The position numbers and the translations under genes are program-made. Positions 9,095 through 19,589 of a stretch of 64,000 nucleotides of DNA are shown here, piece by piece (positions within the stretch are counted from its first letter, which is position 1; each line of letters opens with the position of its first letter). The notes beneath the pieces were generated by a model. That model was not told the origin of the DNA. It searched no databases and worked only from the letters and a program-made list of their open reading frames with translations. Source of the stretch: Denitrificimonas caeni DSM 24390 (GTDB lineage Bacteria; Pseudomonadota; Gammaproteobacteria; Pseudomonadales; Pseudomonadaceae); contig NZ_ATXQ01000002.1 in the NCBI RefSeq assembly GCF_000421765.1, positions 62,001 to 126,000 on the forward strand, written 5' to 3'.

Positions 9095-9469
9095 TTAGCC
9101 GTTAACCCGCTCAAAAATCTTTTCAATTTTCTCTTTCAGCACTTGTGCAGTAAATGGCTTAACCACATAGCCATTCACACCTGCTTGTGCTGCTTCAATA
9201 ATTTGATCGCGCTTGGCTTCAGCCGTAACCATGAGTACCGGCAAATGCTTAAGTTTGACGTCAGCACGAACTTCGCGTAACAAATCGATACCACTCATAA
9301 TGGGCATATTCCAATCTGTCACCAAGAAATCAAAATTGCCACTCTGCAGCATCGGTAACGCAGTAGAACCATCATCAGCTTCTGCTGTGTTTGTAAAACC
9401 AAGGTCACGCAAGAGGTTCTTGATGATCCGTCGCATCGTTGAAAAATCATCAACAATGAGGATTTTCAT
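9095..9469 (-). CDS. cheY: Chemotaxis response regulator CheY
   Basis: Single-domain receiver that carries the signal to the flagellar switch (FliM). The acidic pair is in ILIVDDFST, the phospho-acceptor Asp is in [13 protein letters not shown], the switch Thr is in VLMVTAEA and the conserved Lys is in YVVKPFTA. The ATG at 9469 gives the usual 124 residues. However, the only good ribosome site (GGAGG) lies 17 bases before this ATG and just 5 bases before an in-frame TTG at 9481, so a four-residue-longer form (LDKN-) may be what is made. The first gene after fliA, it probably starts the chemotaxis part of the operon. Confidence 0.95.
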   Translation of the reverse strand: MKILIVDDFSTMRRIIKNLLRDLGFTNTAEADDGSTALPMLQSGNFDFLVTDWNMPIMSGIDLLREVRADVKLKHLPVLMVTAEAKRDQIIEAAQAGVNGYVVKPFTAQVLKEKIEKIFERVNG

Positions 9470-9565
9470 ATTTTTATCCAAGTTAACCTCCAAGCCCTTT
9501 TAATTCAGTCTTCAATTCGTCAAAAGACCGCATGCTTATATCATTGAACAAGTGAACTGTAGAGT

Positions 9566-10297
9566 TTATGTTCGCCAGTCAGTTAGCCGTGCTCGTAAGC
9601 GCGCCGCACATTGGCTATGCAACTGACTGACTCGCGACTCACTCACCCCTAACACTTCACCAATTTCTTTTAAGTTTAATTCTTCATCATAATACAATGA
9701 CAGCACCAAGCGCTCGCGTTCTGGCAATCCTGCAATAGCGTCAGTAAGTGCTTGTTGAAAATGTTGCTTTTCAATATCACGCCCAGGCTCTTGTTGAGTG
9801 CTATGTGTGTCAAACTGATTACCATCATCAAGCAAATCATCAAAACTGAATAAACGACTGCCCTGGGTGTCACCTAGAATCGTGTAATACTCATCCAAAC
9901 TTAAGTTGAGTTCGGCTGCTACTTCTAAATCTTTAGCGTCACGCCCCGTCTTTGACTCGACTTTACGCACTGCATCACTGACCATCCGAGTATTGCGATG
10001 TACCGAGCGTGGCGTCCAATCACCTTTACGCAGATCATCAAGCATCGCTCCTCGAATTCGAATACCGACAAATGTGTCAAAACTCGCACCTTTGCTAGCA
10101 TCAAACTTTTTTGCGGCCTCCAGCAAACCAATCATGCCTGCCTGGATTAAATCTTCAACTTGCACACTAGCAGGCAAACGCGCCAGCATATGGTAAGCAA
10201 TGCGCTTAACCAATGGTGCATGTTGCTCAATTAGCAAAGACTGCTCATCAGTGCCTTGTGCCTTGCTATACATTTGCAGACCTTTAGATCGTGTCAT
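9566..10297 (-). CDS. fliA: RNA polymerase sigma factor FliA (sigma-28)
   Basis: Sigma factor for late flagellar and chemotaxis genes, held in check by the anti-sigma FlgM (not in the window). Region 2 (LVKRIAYHMLARLPASVQVEDLIQAGMIGLLEAAKKFD) and the WTPRSVHR segment, region 3, and region 4 with the helix-turn-helix (LPERERLVLSLYYDEELNLKEIGEVLGVSESRVSQLHSQ) are all present in 243 residues. The first ATG (10297) is kept because the N-terminus then aligns with Pseudomonas FliA; GGAAT lies upstream. fleN ends five bases before it. Confidence 0.95.
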   Translation of the reverse strand: MTRSKGLQMYSKAQGTDEQSLLIEQHAPLVKRIAYHMLARLPASVQVEDLIQAGMIGLLEAAKKFDASKGASFDTFVGIRIRGAMLDDLRKGDWTPRSVHRNTRMVSDAVRKVESKTGRDAKDLEVAAELNLSLDEYYTILGDTQGSRLFSFDDLLDDGNQFDTHSTQQEPGRDIEKQHFQQALTDAIAGLPERERLVLSLYYDEELNLKEIGEVLGVSESRVSQLHSQCAARLRARLTDWRT

Positions 10298-10302
10298 GCA
10301 TG

Positions 10303-11136
10303 CTATTCCATTCCAGTGTGGTTAACTAACCGCTCCACAAAAAACTCTAAATGGCCTCGCGGCGTACTTGGTAAAGGCCAGCTGTCAATCTTCTGTGCCA
10401 TCCCCTTAAATGCTAATGAACATTTAGCACGTGGAAAAGCATCATACACAGCACGCTGCTTTTGTACCGCTTTACGTACCATTTCATCATAGGGTACCGC
10501 TCCTAAGTATTGCAGAGTCACATCATCTAAGAAGCGCTCGGTAACTTTTACCAGTTTGTTAAACAAATTGCGCCCTTCTTGTGGGCTGTGCGCCATGTTA
10601 GCTAATACTCGAAATCGCCCCATACCATGATTACGATTTAACAACTTAATTAAAGCATAAGCATCGGTTATGGAGGTTGGCTCATCACAAACCACCATAA
10701 TCACTTCTTGTGCAGCTTGGACAAAACTTGTGACAGAGTCACCAATCCCTGCGGCAGTATCAATGATCAATACGTCGATATTATCACCAAGATCGCTAAA
10801 CGCCTGAATCAAGCCCGCATGCTGGATAGGACTCATTTCCACCATACTTTGCGTGCCAGAAGAAGCTGGAACTATTTTGATGCCGCCCGGCCCCGCCAAC
10901 AAAACGTCACGCAAATCGCACTTTCCATCCATTACATCAGCCAAAGTGTGCGTAGGGTGTAAGCCAAGCAAAACATCCACATTGGCCAAACCAAAGTCCG
11001 CATCCAGTAAAACTACTTTGCGTCCTAGATCAGCCAGCGCGAGGGCAAGATTAACGGAAACGTTAGTTTTGCCAACGCCACCTTTACCACCTGTAACGGC
11101 GATCACTTGCACGGGTTGTTTCTGTTGACTTGTCAT
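10303..11136 (-). CDS. fleN: Flagellar number regulator FleN (FlhG-type MinD ATPase)
   Basis: ATPase that limits the number of polar flagella; in P. aeruginosa it binds the master activator FleQ and lowers its activity, and FleQ itself responds to c-di-GMP. Deviant Walker A (GGKGGVGKTN) at residues 16-25, switch segment LLDADFGLANVDVLLG, Walker B-like VLIIDTAAGIGD, and the family's PTSITDAYALIKLLNR segment. 277 residues, full length. Lies between flhF and fliA as usual. Confidence 0.95.
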   Translation of the reverse strand: MTSQQKQPVQVIAVTGGKGGVGKTNVSVNLALALADLGRKVVLLDADFGLANVDVLLGLHPTHTLADVMDGKCDLRDVLLAGPGGIKIVPASSGTQSMVEMSPIQHAGLIQAFSDLGDNIDVLIIDTAAGIGDSVTSFVQAAQEVIMVVCDEPTSITDAYALIKLLNRNHGMGRFRVLANMAHSPQEGRNLFNKLVKVTERFLDDVTLQYLGAVPYDEMVRKAVQKQRAVYDAFPRAKCSLAFKGMAQKIDSWPLPSTPRGHLEFFVERLVNHTGME

Positions 11137-11163
11137 TGTACTTAATACCTTGGTTGCTAAACT

Positions 11164-12456
11164 CTAACCCACGTATTGTGAGGCCAATGAGGTTCCTGTG
11201 CACATTTGCGCCATTATATCTTCTGTTGGCTCCTCACTACTCTGTAAACGCACAGCTCGACTGATTAATTGATGGCTGCGCGGCACTTGTAAATCATCAG
11301 GGATCTTTGGACCGTCAGTAGTATAGGCCACTGGTAGACCGTGGCCAATGGCCATGCTTAATGCTTCTCCCATACTTATCGCTTCATCCAGCTTGGTAAT
11401 GATACAACCTGCCAAACCGCAACGTTTATATGCATGATACGCAGCTTTCAATACTTGACCTTGACTGGTCGCCGCCATCACTAAATAGTTTTTGGCTTGT
11501 ACACCGCGCGCTGCCAAGCTTTCCAACTGCAGACCAAGAGCAGGATCACTCGCTGGCAAGCCTGCAGTATCAATAAGAACAATGCGCTTGTGCGCTAAAG
11601 GTTGTAACACTGAAGTTAACGTCTGCCCATCCCCAACATAGCTGACAGGGATGTTTAAAATCCGTCCTAACGTTTTTAGCTGCTCTTGAGCACCAATCCG
11701 GTAGCTGTCCATACTGACCAAAGCAATATGCTGCGCACCATGCTCAAGCACATAACGCGCTGCTAACTTTGCCAGAGTAGTGGTTTTACCCATACCTGCA
11801 GGCCCAACCAGAGCGATCACTCCAGATTCTTGCATAGGCTCAACGCTAGGCGTGCGTATAGCATGAGTCAAATGCGCAAGTGCCATGCGCCATGCTTTAT
11901 GCTGATCTTTTTCTGCAGCAACTTTTTGCAACACAGGTCGAACGATATCAGCTGTCAATCCCATTTTCTGAAAACGCTTCCATAAACTGGCCTGAGCAGG
12001 TTGCTGCGTACGCATCTGGCCCCACGCCATACTGCCCAACTGCATCTCTAACAGCTCACGTAAGCCGTTTAACTCAGAACGCATTGCAGCAAATTCATGC
12101 TGATTGAAGGCAGCCGCTTGCTCATGATGATTATTTTGCGGAGCTGATACCGGTGCTACACGCTGCATAACTTGCTCTAGCAACTGACGGTCTTTGCCAT
12201 GTAGCTCATCTTCATCCTGTGCTTGTAAACGCGCTTGCGCCTCTAAAATTTGCGCTTGAGTTTTACGCAGCTCAGCTTCTAAAGCAGGGTTAGGACGTGA
12301 CACAGATGACTGCACTTGATAATCAAGGGCTGCAGTCAACTCAACACCGCCAGCCACGCGACGCGTGGAAATAATTGACGCATCGGCGCCTAACTCTTCC
12401 CGTACGCGATTCATTGCTTGACGCATATCTGCTGCGAAATATCGTTTGACTTGCAT
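11164..12456 (-). CDS. flhF: Flagellar placement GTPase FlhF
   Basis: SRP-type GTPase that fixes the flagellum at the cell pole. A basic N-terminal B domain (MQVKRYFAADMRQAM...) and coiled-coil linker (55-100) precede the NG domains. P-loop GPAGMGKT at 218-225, the G2/G3 region with LIDTAG near 295, and the guanine-specificity loop TKLD near 364 are intact. 430 residues, normal length. It acts together with FleN, encoded next; flhA lies 14 bases upstream. Confidence 0.95.
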   Translation of the reverse strand: MQVKRYFAADMRQAMNRVREELGADASIISTRRVAGGVELTAALDYQVQSSVSRPNPALEAELRKTQAQILEAQARLQAQDEDELHGKDRQLLEQVMQRVAPVSAPQNNHHEQAAAFNQHEFAAMRSELNGLRELLEMQLGSMAWGQMRTQQPAQASLWKRFQKMGLTADIVRPVLQKVAAEKDQHKAWRMALAHLTHAIRTPSVEPMQESGVIALVGPAGMGKTTTLAKLAARYVLEHGAQHIALVSMDSYRIGAQEQLKTLGRILNIPVSYVGDGQTLTSVLQPLAHKRIVLIDTAGLPASDPALGLQLESLAARGVQAKNYLVMAATSQGQVLKAAYHAYKRCGLAGCIITKLDEAISMGEALSMAIGHGLPVAYTTDGPKIPDDLQVPRSHQLISRAVRLQSSEEPTEDIMAQMCTGTSLASQYVG

Positions 12457-12470
12457 AAGTCAGCCCTCAA

Positions 12471-14594
12471 CTAATTTTGTCCTACCGTCGCTACGATAGT
12501 GACCTGTTTGTTATCCGGAATCTCTTGGTAAGCCAACACATACATATTGGGTACGGCTAACCGAGCAAAACGCGACATCATCGCTCGAATCTGTCCTGCA
12601 ACCAGTAACACCACTGGCTTGCCTAGCATTTCCTGACGCTGCGCCGCCTCTATTAGAGACTGCTGTAGTTTTTCAGCCATTCCCGGTTCTAAGAGGACAC
12701 CCTCACTTGAACCTTGTCCAGCCTTCTGCATACTACTAAGCAATATCTGTTCCAACCTTGGTTCCAAGGTGATCACAGGCAGCTCAGGCTCAAGCCCTAC
12801 AATGCTTTGCACGATTGCCCGCGATAATGAAACTCGTACTGCAGCAACAATAGCGTCAGGATCTTGACTCCGCGTAACAGTGTCAGCAATGGCTTCTGCA
12901 ATGCTACGGATATCGCGTACAGGCACCTGTTCTTGCAACAAGCTTTGTAAGATTTTCAACAAAGTTGATAACGACACCATACCTGGCACCAACTCCTCTG
13001 CAAGTTTGGGTGAGCTTTTTGCAAGCACCTGCATCAATTGCTGTACCTCCTCATGACCTAGCAACTCATGCGCATGCTTATTAAGAATTTGATTCAGATG
13101 AGTTGCCACTACCGTACTGGCATCGACGACTGTATAGCCTAAAGACTGCGCCTGATCACGCTGGCTTGGTTCAATCCATACAGCCTCGAGACCAAAAGCA
13201 GGATCATGAGTCGCCACGCCATTGAGCGTACCAAAAACCTGTCCTGGATTGATTGCTAGCTCACGCTCTGGATACACTTCAGCTTCAGCAACACTGACAC
13301 CCATTAGGGTTAAACGGTAAACATTAGGCAATAGATCTAAGTTGTCTCGAATGTGCACCGAAGGCATCAAAAAGCCTAAATCTTGTGAAAGCTTCTTACG
13401 TACACCTTTAATTCGTGCTAATAACTGTCCGCCTTGATTGCGATCCACCAAAGGAATTAAACGATAACCCACTTCTAAACCAACCATATCAACTGGGGTT
13501 ACATCGTCCCAGCCAAGCTCACGGTTTTCTGCACTGACAGGCGCCGGCAATTGCTCAAGCTCTCGCTTCTCTTGCGCGACCACCGCTAGCTCTTTTTTAT
13601 TTTCGCGATGCCAAATTAAATATGCACCACCGGCAGCTAACAATCCTAAGCCAATAAATGATAAATGCGGCATCCCAGGCACTGAGCCCATAGCTATTAA
13701 AATAGCTGCAGACACCGCTAAAGCTTTTGGTGAGGTGAACATCTGGCGATTGATTTGCTCCCCCATATCCTCCGAAGTAGTCACCCGCGTAACCATAATC
13801 GCAGCTGCAGTAGACAAGAGCAGCGAGGGTATTTGAGCGACCAAACCATCACCTATAGTCAATAACGCATAGACTTTACCTGCTTCCAAAAAACCCATGG
13901 AGTGCTGGGCCATACCGATCGCAATACCACCAATTAAGTTAATGAATAGAATTAGCAAACCTGCAACAGCATCACCGCGCACAAACTTGCTCGCACCATC
14001 CATTGATCCGTAAAAATCAGCTTCTTGGGCGACATCGCTGCGTCGAATTTTAGCTTCGTCTTGATCAATTAGACCGGCGTTTAAGTCAGCATCAATCGCC
14101 ATTTGTTTGCCTGGCATCGCATCCAAGGTGAAGCGTGCGCTCACCTCGGAAATTCGACCAGCACCCTTGGTTACCACAACAAAGTTAATGATCATCAAAA
14201 TAGCGAAAACAACCGCACCTACAACATAGTTGCCGCCGATCACCACCTCACCGAAGGCTTGAATCACTTTGCCTGCCGCATCACCACCGTCATGTCCATG
14301 CAACAAAACCACTCGCGTAGAGGCTACGTTTAAAGCTAAACGCAACAACGTAGCGGCGAGCAAAATAGTCGGAAAAGCAGCAAAATCTAATGGGCGCATG
14401 GCATACACGCCAACCAGCAGAACCACAATTGAAAGAGCAATATTGAAAGTAAAGAATACGTCAAGTAGAAATGGCGGAACGGGCAGCGTCATCATTCCTA
14501 AAATAACCAGCAACAGCAGAGGTACGCCTAAGTTGCCTTGTTTAAGCAACGACAGACCACTGCGCATATTAGTTTTAAGTTGCGTGTTATTCAC
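12471..14594 (-). CDS. flhA: Flagellar type III export gate protein FlhA
   Basis: Largest membrane component of the flagellar export gate. The N-terminal half (about 20-330) has eight predicted membrane segments and contains the FHIPEP-family signature region; the C-terminal half (about 360-700) is the cytosolic docking platform (FlhA-C ring) for chaperone-substrate complexes. 707 residues, full length. It opens the flagellar run. In P. aeruginosa flhB and other export genes lie a little further upstream; here the next genes are the oad sodium pump, so the flagellar block has been cut off at this point. Confidence 0.96.
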   Translation of the reverse strand: MNNTQLKTNMRSGLSLLKQGNLGVPLLLLVILGMMTLPVPPFLLDVFFTFNIALSIVVLLVGVYAMRPLDFAAFPTILLAATLLRLALNVASTRVVLLHGHDGGDAAGKVIQAFGEVVIGGNYVVGAVVFAILMIINFVVVTKGAGRISEVSARFTLDAMPGKQMAIDADLNAGLIDQDEAKIRRSDVAQEADFYGSMDGASKFVRGDAVAGLLILFINLIGGIAIGMAQHSMGFLEAGKVYALLTIGDGLVAQIPSLLLSTAAAIMVTRVTTSEDMGEQINRQMFTSPKALAVSAAILIAMGSVPGMPHLSFIGLGLLAAGGAYLIWHRENKKELAVVAQEKRELEQLPAPVSAENRELGWDDVTPVDMVGLEVGYRLIPLVDRNQGGQLLARIKGVRKKLSQDLGFLMPSVHIRDNLDLLPNVYRLTLMGVSVAEAEVYPERELAINPGQVFGTLNGVATHDPAFGLEAVWIEPSQRDQAQSLGYTVVDASTVVATHLNQILNKHAHELLGHEEVQQLMQVLAKSSPKLAEELVPGMVSLSTLLKILQSLLQEQVPVRDIRSIAEAIADTVTRSQDPDAIVAAVRVSLSRAIVQSIVGLEPELPVITLEPRLEQILLSSMQKAGQGSSEGVLLEPGMAEKLQQSLIEAAQRQEMLGKPVVLLVAGQIRAMMSRFARLAVPNMYVLAYQEIPDNKQVTIVATVGQN

Positions 14595-14702
14595 AGATTG
14601 TTCTCTTTTTTAATTCAGGTGCTGACATACTAAATATTGACGCAATAACTCCTGCTCCTTACAGCAAAGCAAGAAGCAGTCCACTTTATAAAAGCTGATC
14701 CC

Positions 14703-14740
14703 AAAAACCATAAAGGCCGTCTCAATAGACAGCCTTTATG
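14703..14740 (-). terminator. Terminator after oadB
   Basis: Arms CATAAAGGC (14709-14717) and GCCTTTATG (14732-14740) pair, extended inward by GTCT/AGAC around a CAAT loop. Read on the minus strand the stem is followed by GTTTTTGGG. It lies 28 bases past the oadB stop and separates the oad operon from flhA, so flhA must have its own promoter in the remaining gap (14595-14700). Confidence 0.8.
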
Positions 14741-14767
14741 TCACGCTGAAAAACTACTTATTTTGTA

Positions 14768-15904
14768 TTAGCCAACAAAACTCAGCAATACACCTGCCGC
14801 CACCGCAGAACCAATCACACCTGCCACGTTCGGCCCCATCGCATGCATTAACAAGAAGTTTTGTGGATTCGACTCCAACCCTACCTTGTTTGACACACGT
14901 GCAGCCATCGGCACAGCAGAGACCCCAGCAGAACCAATCAATGGATTGATCTTGTTAGTACTGAACTTATTCATCACTTTAGCCATGATCACGCCCATTG
15001 CAGTACCAGCACTGAAGGCAATCATCCCCAGCAATAAAATCCCTAAGGTTTTCATTTGCAAGAATGACTCAGCCGAGAGCTTAGAACCAACAGTTAAACC
15101 CAGTGCAATAGTGACGATATTGATCAAAGCATTCCGAGACGTATCAGCTAAGCGCTCTACTACGCCGCTTTCGCGCATTAAGTTACCAAAAGCAAACATG
15201 CCAACTAAAGGCGCAGCATCAGGCAACAACAAGCCGATTAACAGGCACAGCACCAGAGGGAATACGATTTTTTCCGACTGACCGACGTGACGTAATTGCG
15301 ACATTACAATGGAGCGTTCCGCCGGTGTAGTCAGTGCGCGCATAATTGGCGGCTGAATTAAAGGCACTAAGGCCATATAAGAGTACGCGGCTACTGCAAT
15401 CGGTCCGAGCAAATCAGGCGCTAAGCGCGAAGTCACGTAGATCGAAGTCGGACCATCGGCACCACCAATAATGGCAATCGACGCTGCTTCTTTCAGAGTG
15501 AACTCCAAGCCTGGAATACCCAACATACCAATCGCCAAAGCGCCCAACAAGGTACCAAAGATACCGAATTGCGCAGCAGCACCCAGCAATAAAGTTTTCG
15601 GGTTGGCTAGCATCGGACCAAAATCAGTCATTGCCCCCACGCCCATAAAAATCAGCAATGGGAATACGCTGGTGGGCAAACCGACCTCATACAGCATATT
15701 CAATAAGCCACCGGTTTCCGCCATACCCGCTGCCGGAATATTGGCGAGCACGCCGCCAAAACCGATCGGGATCAGCAGCAACGGTTCAAAGCCTTTGCGA
15801 ATTGCTAAGAAAATCAAACCCATACACACAGCAATCATTAAGGCCTGACCAGCCTCAAGCTGATAGATACCGGTGCTTTGCCATAGACCTAAGAGCTTAT
15901 CCAT
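14768..15904 (-). CDS. oadB: Oxaloacetate decarboxylase Na+ pump, beta subunit
   Basis: Integral membrane carboxybiotin decarboxylase that couples loss of CO2 from the biotin of OadA to export of Na+. About ten hydrophobic segments across 378 residues; the family's signature [17 protein letters not shown] (about residue 141 onward) contains the conserved Asp in the Na+/H+ path, and a second conserved polar loop ([19 protein letters not shown]) sits near the C-terminus. Somewhat shorter than the enterobacterial protein, without visible gaps. Last gene of oadGAB. Confidence 0.93.
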   Translation of the reverse strand: MDKLLGLWQSTGIYQLEAGQALMIAVCMGLIFLAIRKGFEPLLLIPIGFGGVLANIPAAGMAETGGLLNMLYEVGLPTSVFPLLIFMGVGAMTDFGPMLANPKTLLLGAAAQFGIFGTLLGALAIGMLGIPGLEFTLKEAASIAIIGGADGPTSIYVTSRLAPDLLGPIAVAAYSYMALVPLIQPPIMRALTTPAERSIVMSQLRHVGQSEKIVFPLVLCLLIGLLLPDAAPLVGMFAFGNLMRESGVVERLADTSRNALINIVTIALGLTVGSKLSAESFLQMKTLGILLLGMIAFSAGTAMGVIMAKVMNKFSTNKINPLIGSAGVSAVPMAARVSNKVGLESNPQNFLLMHAMGPNVAGVIGSAVAAGVLLSFVG

Positions 15905-15914
15905 TATCTAGCCC

Positions 15915-17684
15915 TCAACCTATTGTCAGTAGGCAATCGCCAACTGTAACGGCATCACCAACTTTGACGTTGACGTTGCCAATGACACCACGGCGGAAGG
16001 CGCGAATTTCAGTTTCCATTTTCATGGCTTCTAAAATAATCACAATGTCACCTTCTTCAACGGCTTGACCTGGTTTAACCAGGACTTTAAAGATATTACC
16101 AGCCAGTGGCGCCCCTTGAGGGTCACCCGCACCTGCAGCAACCGGCTCTGGCTCACAAACAGTCGCATCACCAATAGGTTTGAGACCTTCAATGTCACCA
16201 CCTTCATTGACTTGTACGACAAAGGATTTGCCATTCACTTCAACGGTGTAAGCTTGCGGGCCGGCACCTTGGCTATTGAGCACTTCGTTACCCGTAGGTA
16301 CCGGTTCAAAGGCATCAGGGTTATCACGATTTTCTAAAAACTTCAGACCGATTTGCGGGAACAACGCATAAGTCAGCACATCATCAATAAGATCGTCAGC
16401 CAAGCGGATGTTTTTCTCTTTGGCTAAAGCAGTTAACTCACTGGTGAGTTTTTCCACTTCGTTATCCAGCAAATCAGCAGGACGACAGACAACCGCCTGC
16501 TGACCATCTAATACACGCGCTTGCAGTTCAGCATTAAACGGCGCAGGAGCAGCACCGTACTCGCCTTTTAATACGCCAGCGGTTTCTTTAGTAATAGACT
16601 TGTAACGCTCGCCAGTCAGGACGTTGATCACCGCTTGAGTACCAACAATTTGTGAGGTTGGCGTCACTAACGGAATAAAACCTAAGTCTTCACGCACTCG
16701 CGGAATTTCCGCCAATACTTCATCAAATTTATCACTGGCGCCCTGCTCTTTAAGCTGGCCTTCCATATTGGTCAACATGCCACCTGGAACTTGCGCAACC
16801 AAGATGCGTGAATCAACACCTTTGAGCGAGCCTTCAAATTTCGCATATTTTTTGCGCACTTCGCGGAAATACGCTGAGACCTCTTCCAAGAGCAACAGAT
16901 CAAGACCGGTGTCATGCTCAGTGTTCTGGAACATTGCCACCACTGATTCGGTTGGCGAATGACCATAGGTCATCGACATTGAAGAAATCGAGGTATCAAC
17001 GTTATCAATCCCTGCTTCCACTGCTTTCAAAATCGCTACAGAAGACAAACCAGCTGTTGCGTGGCACTGCATGTGGATAGGAATCGACAGACTGGCCTTT
17101 AATTTACTGACCAACTCATAAGCAACATAGGGCGTTAAAATACCGGCCATATCTTTAATGGCAATCGAGTCAGCACCTAAGTCTTCAATTTTCTTCGCCA
17201 GATCAACCCACATTTGCATGTTATGCACAGGGCTGGTGGTGTAAGAAATTGTACCTTGCGCATGCTTACCGTTGGCCTTCACCGCTTTTAAAGCGCGATC
17301 AAGGTTACGCGGATCGTTCATCGCATCGAACACACGGAATACATCAACTCCGTTAACAGCGGCACGCTCAACAAACTTATCCACCACATCATCAGCGTAG
17401 TGACGGTAGCCTAGTAAATTCTGACCACGCAGCAACATCTGCTGACGGGTATTAGGCATGGCTTTTTTCAGCGCACGAATACGTTCCCACGGGTCTTCAC
17501 CCAAATAACGAATACAGGCGTCAAAGGTCGCACCACCCCAAGACTCAACTGACCAAAAACCTATTTGGTCAAGTTTGCCAGCAATAGGCAACATATCGTC
17601 TAAACGAACACGGGTAGCTAAAATCGATTGGTGAGCATCACGTAATACAACGTCAGTTATACCGAGTGGCTTTGTAGCAGTCAT
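15915..17684 (-). CDS. oadA: Oxaloacetate decarboxylase Na+ pump, alpha subunit (biotin carrier)
   Basis: Carboxyltransferase that moves CO2 from oxaloacetate to its own biotin. An N-terminal TIM-barrel (about 5-300) with the metal/substrate segment [11 protein letters not shown], a conserved C-terminal carboxylase domain (about 300-460), a Pro/Ala-rich stretch and a biotinyl domain ending the protein with the biotinylation motif EAMKMET (Lys about 555). I start at [11 protein letters not shown] (17684): GGAG lies 8 bases upstream, whereas the earlier ATG at 17708 lies at the oadG stop without a site. The set with OadB and OadG identifies it as the pump rather than a pyruvate carboxylase B subunit. 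Confidence 0.93.
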   Translation of the reverse strand: MTATKPLGITDVVLRDAHQSILATRVRLDDMLPIAGKLDQIGFWSVESWGGATFDACIRYLGEDPWERIRALKKAMPNTRQQMLLRGQNLLGYRHYADDVVDKFVERAAVNGVDVFRVFDAMNDPRNLDRALKAVKANGKHAQGTISYTTSPVHNMQMWVDLAKKIEDLGADSIAIKDMAGILTPYVAYELVSKLKASLSIPIHMQCHATAGLSSVAILKAVEAGIDNVDTSISSMSMTYGHSPTESVVAMFQNTEHDTGLDLLLLEEVSAYFREVRKKYAKFEGSLKGVDSRILVAQVPGGMLTNMEGQLKEQGASDKFDEVLAEIPRVREDLGFIPLVTPTSQIVGTQAVINVLTGERYKSITKETAGVLKGEYGAAPAPFNAELQARVLDGQQAVVCRPADLLDNEVEKLTSELTALAKEKNIRLADDLIDDVLTYALFPQIGLKFLENRDNPDAFEPVPTGNEVLNSQGAGPQAYTVEVNGKSFVVQVNEGGDIEGLKPIGDATVCEPEPVAAGAGDPQGAPLAGNIFKVLVKPGQAVEEGDIVIILEAMKMETEIRAFRRGVIGNVNVKVGDAVTVGDCLLTIG

Positions 17685-17708
17685 CAGGAAAACTCCGTAT
17701 GGGTACAC

Positions 17709-17966
17709 TCAGCCGCGACGGGCGCGGTGCTGTTTAATGGCAATTTGGATGGCTTGCAAGGTCTCAGCATCAACAGCTTTAGTGCCAGTTTTTTGTACTG
17801 GCGTTGGCACTGCTGTTGCAACATTGGTTTCTTCTGGCGCTAAGCGCTCTAAAACAAAAGACATACCTTTAATGCAGTAAATCAGTAAGACCAAAAATAG
17901 AAAAACGAGACCCATGCCAAAAAACATGAGTTCAACGCCTTCAAGAAGGAGTTGCTGAGAAGTCAT
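17709..17966 (-). CDS. oadG: Oxaloacetate decarboxylase Na+ pump, gamma subunit
   Basis: Small subunit that holds alpha and beta together. 85 residues: one membrane segment (about 13-33, MFFGMGLVFLFLVLLIYCI) and a short hydrophilic tail. The ATG at 17966 has GGAG five bases upstream; an upstream in-frame ATG would add ten residues and lacks a site. Sequence is poorly conserved in this family, so the call rests on size, topology and its place 24 bases ahead of oadA. Confidence 0.88.
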   Translation of the reverse strand: MTSQQLLLEGVELMFFGMGLVFLFLVLLIYCIKGMSFVLERLAPEETNVATAVPTPVQKTGTKAVDAETLQAIQIAIKQHRARRG

Positions 17967-18146
17967 ATAAGCTCCATGTCCTGAGTTGCAGGGCAATATT
18001 ATAATTTGAATCTATGCCGCAGCTGACGCAGTAGTCAGTAGTTCACAGCTAAAACGTCCGAACATTAACGCGAACCACACCCTATTGGCAAACACTAGAA
18101 TGCTTTTTTGCTTAGATTAACCTTCTTTACCAACCTTTATTTAACC

Positions 18147-19589
18147 CTAGAGTAAAAACACTGTCGCTAAACCCAAGAAAATAAAGAAGCCACCACTGTC
18201 AGTCATTGCCGTAATTAATACACTAGACCCTAAAGCTGGATCACGCCCTAATCGCACCATCGTCATCGGAATAATCACTCCCATTAAAGCGGCCAAGAGT
18301 AAGTTCAAGGTCATAGCAGCCGTCATTACCATACCTAACGACCAACTATCGTAAAGTAACCAGGCCACAAGACCGATCACACTGCCCCAAATCACACCAT
18401 TAATCAGGGCCACACCCAGCTCTTTGCGCATTAATCGCGAGGTATTACCCGTTGAGAGTTGATCTAAAGCCATCGCCCGCACAATCATGGTGATGGTCTG
18501 ATTACCAGAATTTCCACCAATCCCGGCAACGATTGGCATCAGTGCAGCCAATGCAACCAATTTTTCAATAGAGTCTTCAAATAAACCAATCACTCGCGAG
18601 GCTACAAAGGCTGTGACTAAGTTAATTGCTAGCCACGCCCAACGGTTTTTTAGAGATTTCCAAACCGAGGCAAAAATATCTTCCTCTTCACGTAAACCGG
18701 CACGGCTTAGCACTTCGCTTTCGGACTCTTCACGAATCAAGTCAACCATTTCGTCAACGGTCAAACGACCAATCAGCTTACCGCTCTTTTCAATCACCGG
18801 TGCAGAAACTAAGTTATAACGCTCGAATGCTTGCGCGGCAAAAGAGCCGTCTTCATCCGGGTAAAAAGTCACCGGATCATCAGCCATCACCTCGTGCACC
18901 ATGCGCTCAGGATCATTGACTAATAAGCGCTTAATCGGCAGCACACCTTTGAGGATACCGGCCATATCAACGACAAAAAGCTTATCGGTTTGATCCGGTA
19001 GCTCTTTGAGGCGACGTAAATAACGCAACACCACTTCAAGGGTGACATCCTCACGAATGGTCACCATCTCAAAGTCCATGATCGCGCCGACTTGCTCGTC
19101 TTCATAGGAGAGTGCTGAACGTACACGTTCACGCTGCTGCTCATCCAAAGACTCCATCAAGCCTTGCACAACATCACGCGGCAGTTCAGGCGCGAGGTCT
19201 GCCAGCTCATCGGCATCTAAGTCTTTGGTCGCCGCGATGATCTCATGCTCATCCATGTCCGCGATCAGCGTCTCACGCACTGAGTCAGACACTTCTAAGA
19301 GAATATCGCCATCGCTTTCGGCGCGCACCAACTGCCAGACCGTCAAACGGTCTGCTAAAGGCAAGGCTTCAAGGATGTAGGCAATATCGGCGGGGTGTAA
19401 CTCAGTCAGCTTCTGCTGTAATTCAGCGAGATGTTGTTGCTGTACCAGTTCTTCAACACGCTCTTGATTATCACTGCCCTGCCTTGCAACCTGTTCCTCA
19501 ATCAACCTGTGGCGTTGTAAGAGCTCAATCACCTGAGAAAAACGCTCATGCAGGCGTTCTTGTGGTTTTCTCTCTTCAACTTCTAACAT
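18147..19589 (-). CDS. mgtE: Magnesium transporter MgtE
   Basis: Mg2+ channel gated by cytosolic Mg2+. A leading coiled-coil stretch, the MgtE N domain (about 60-165, HPADIAYILEALPLADRLTVWQLV...), a CBS pair (about 165-290), the plug helix and five membrane segments (about 315-480) with the pore signature GIGGNSGNQTITMIVR. 480 residues. It stands alone between oadG and a divergent gene. No Mg2+ riboswitch was recognised in the 283 bases upstream. Confidence 0.94.
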   Translation of the reverse strand: MLEVEERKPQERLHERFSQVIELLQRHRLIEEQVARQGSDNQERVEELVQQQHLAELQQKLTELHPADIAYILEALPLADRLTVWQLVRAESDGDILLEVSDSVRETLIADMDEHEIIAATKDLDADELADLAPELPRDVVQGLMESLDEQQRERVRSALSYEDEQVGAIMDFEMVTIREDVTLEVVLRYLRRLKELPDQTDKLFVVDMAGILKGVLPIKRLLVNDPERMVHEVMADDPVTFYPDEDGSFAAQAFERYNLVSAPVIEKSGKLIGRLTVDEMVDLIREESESEVLSRAGLREEEDIFASVWKSLKNRWAWLAINLVTAFVASRVIGLFEDSIEKLVALAALMPIVAGIGGNSGNQTITMIVRAMALDQLSTGNTSRLMRKELGVALINGVIWGSVIGLVAWLLYDSWSLGMVMTAAMTLNLLLAALMGVIIPMTMVRLGRDPALGSSVLITAMTDSGGFFIFLGLATVFLL

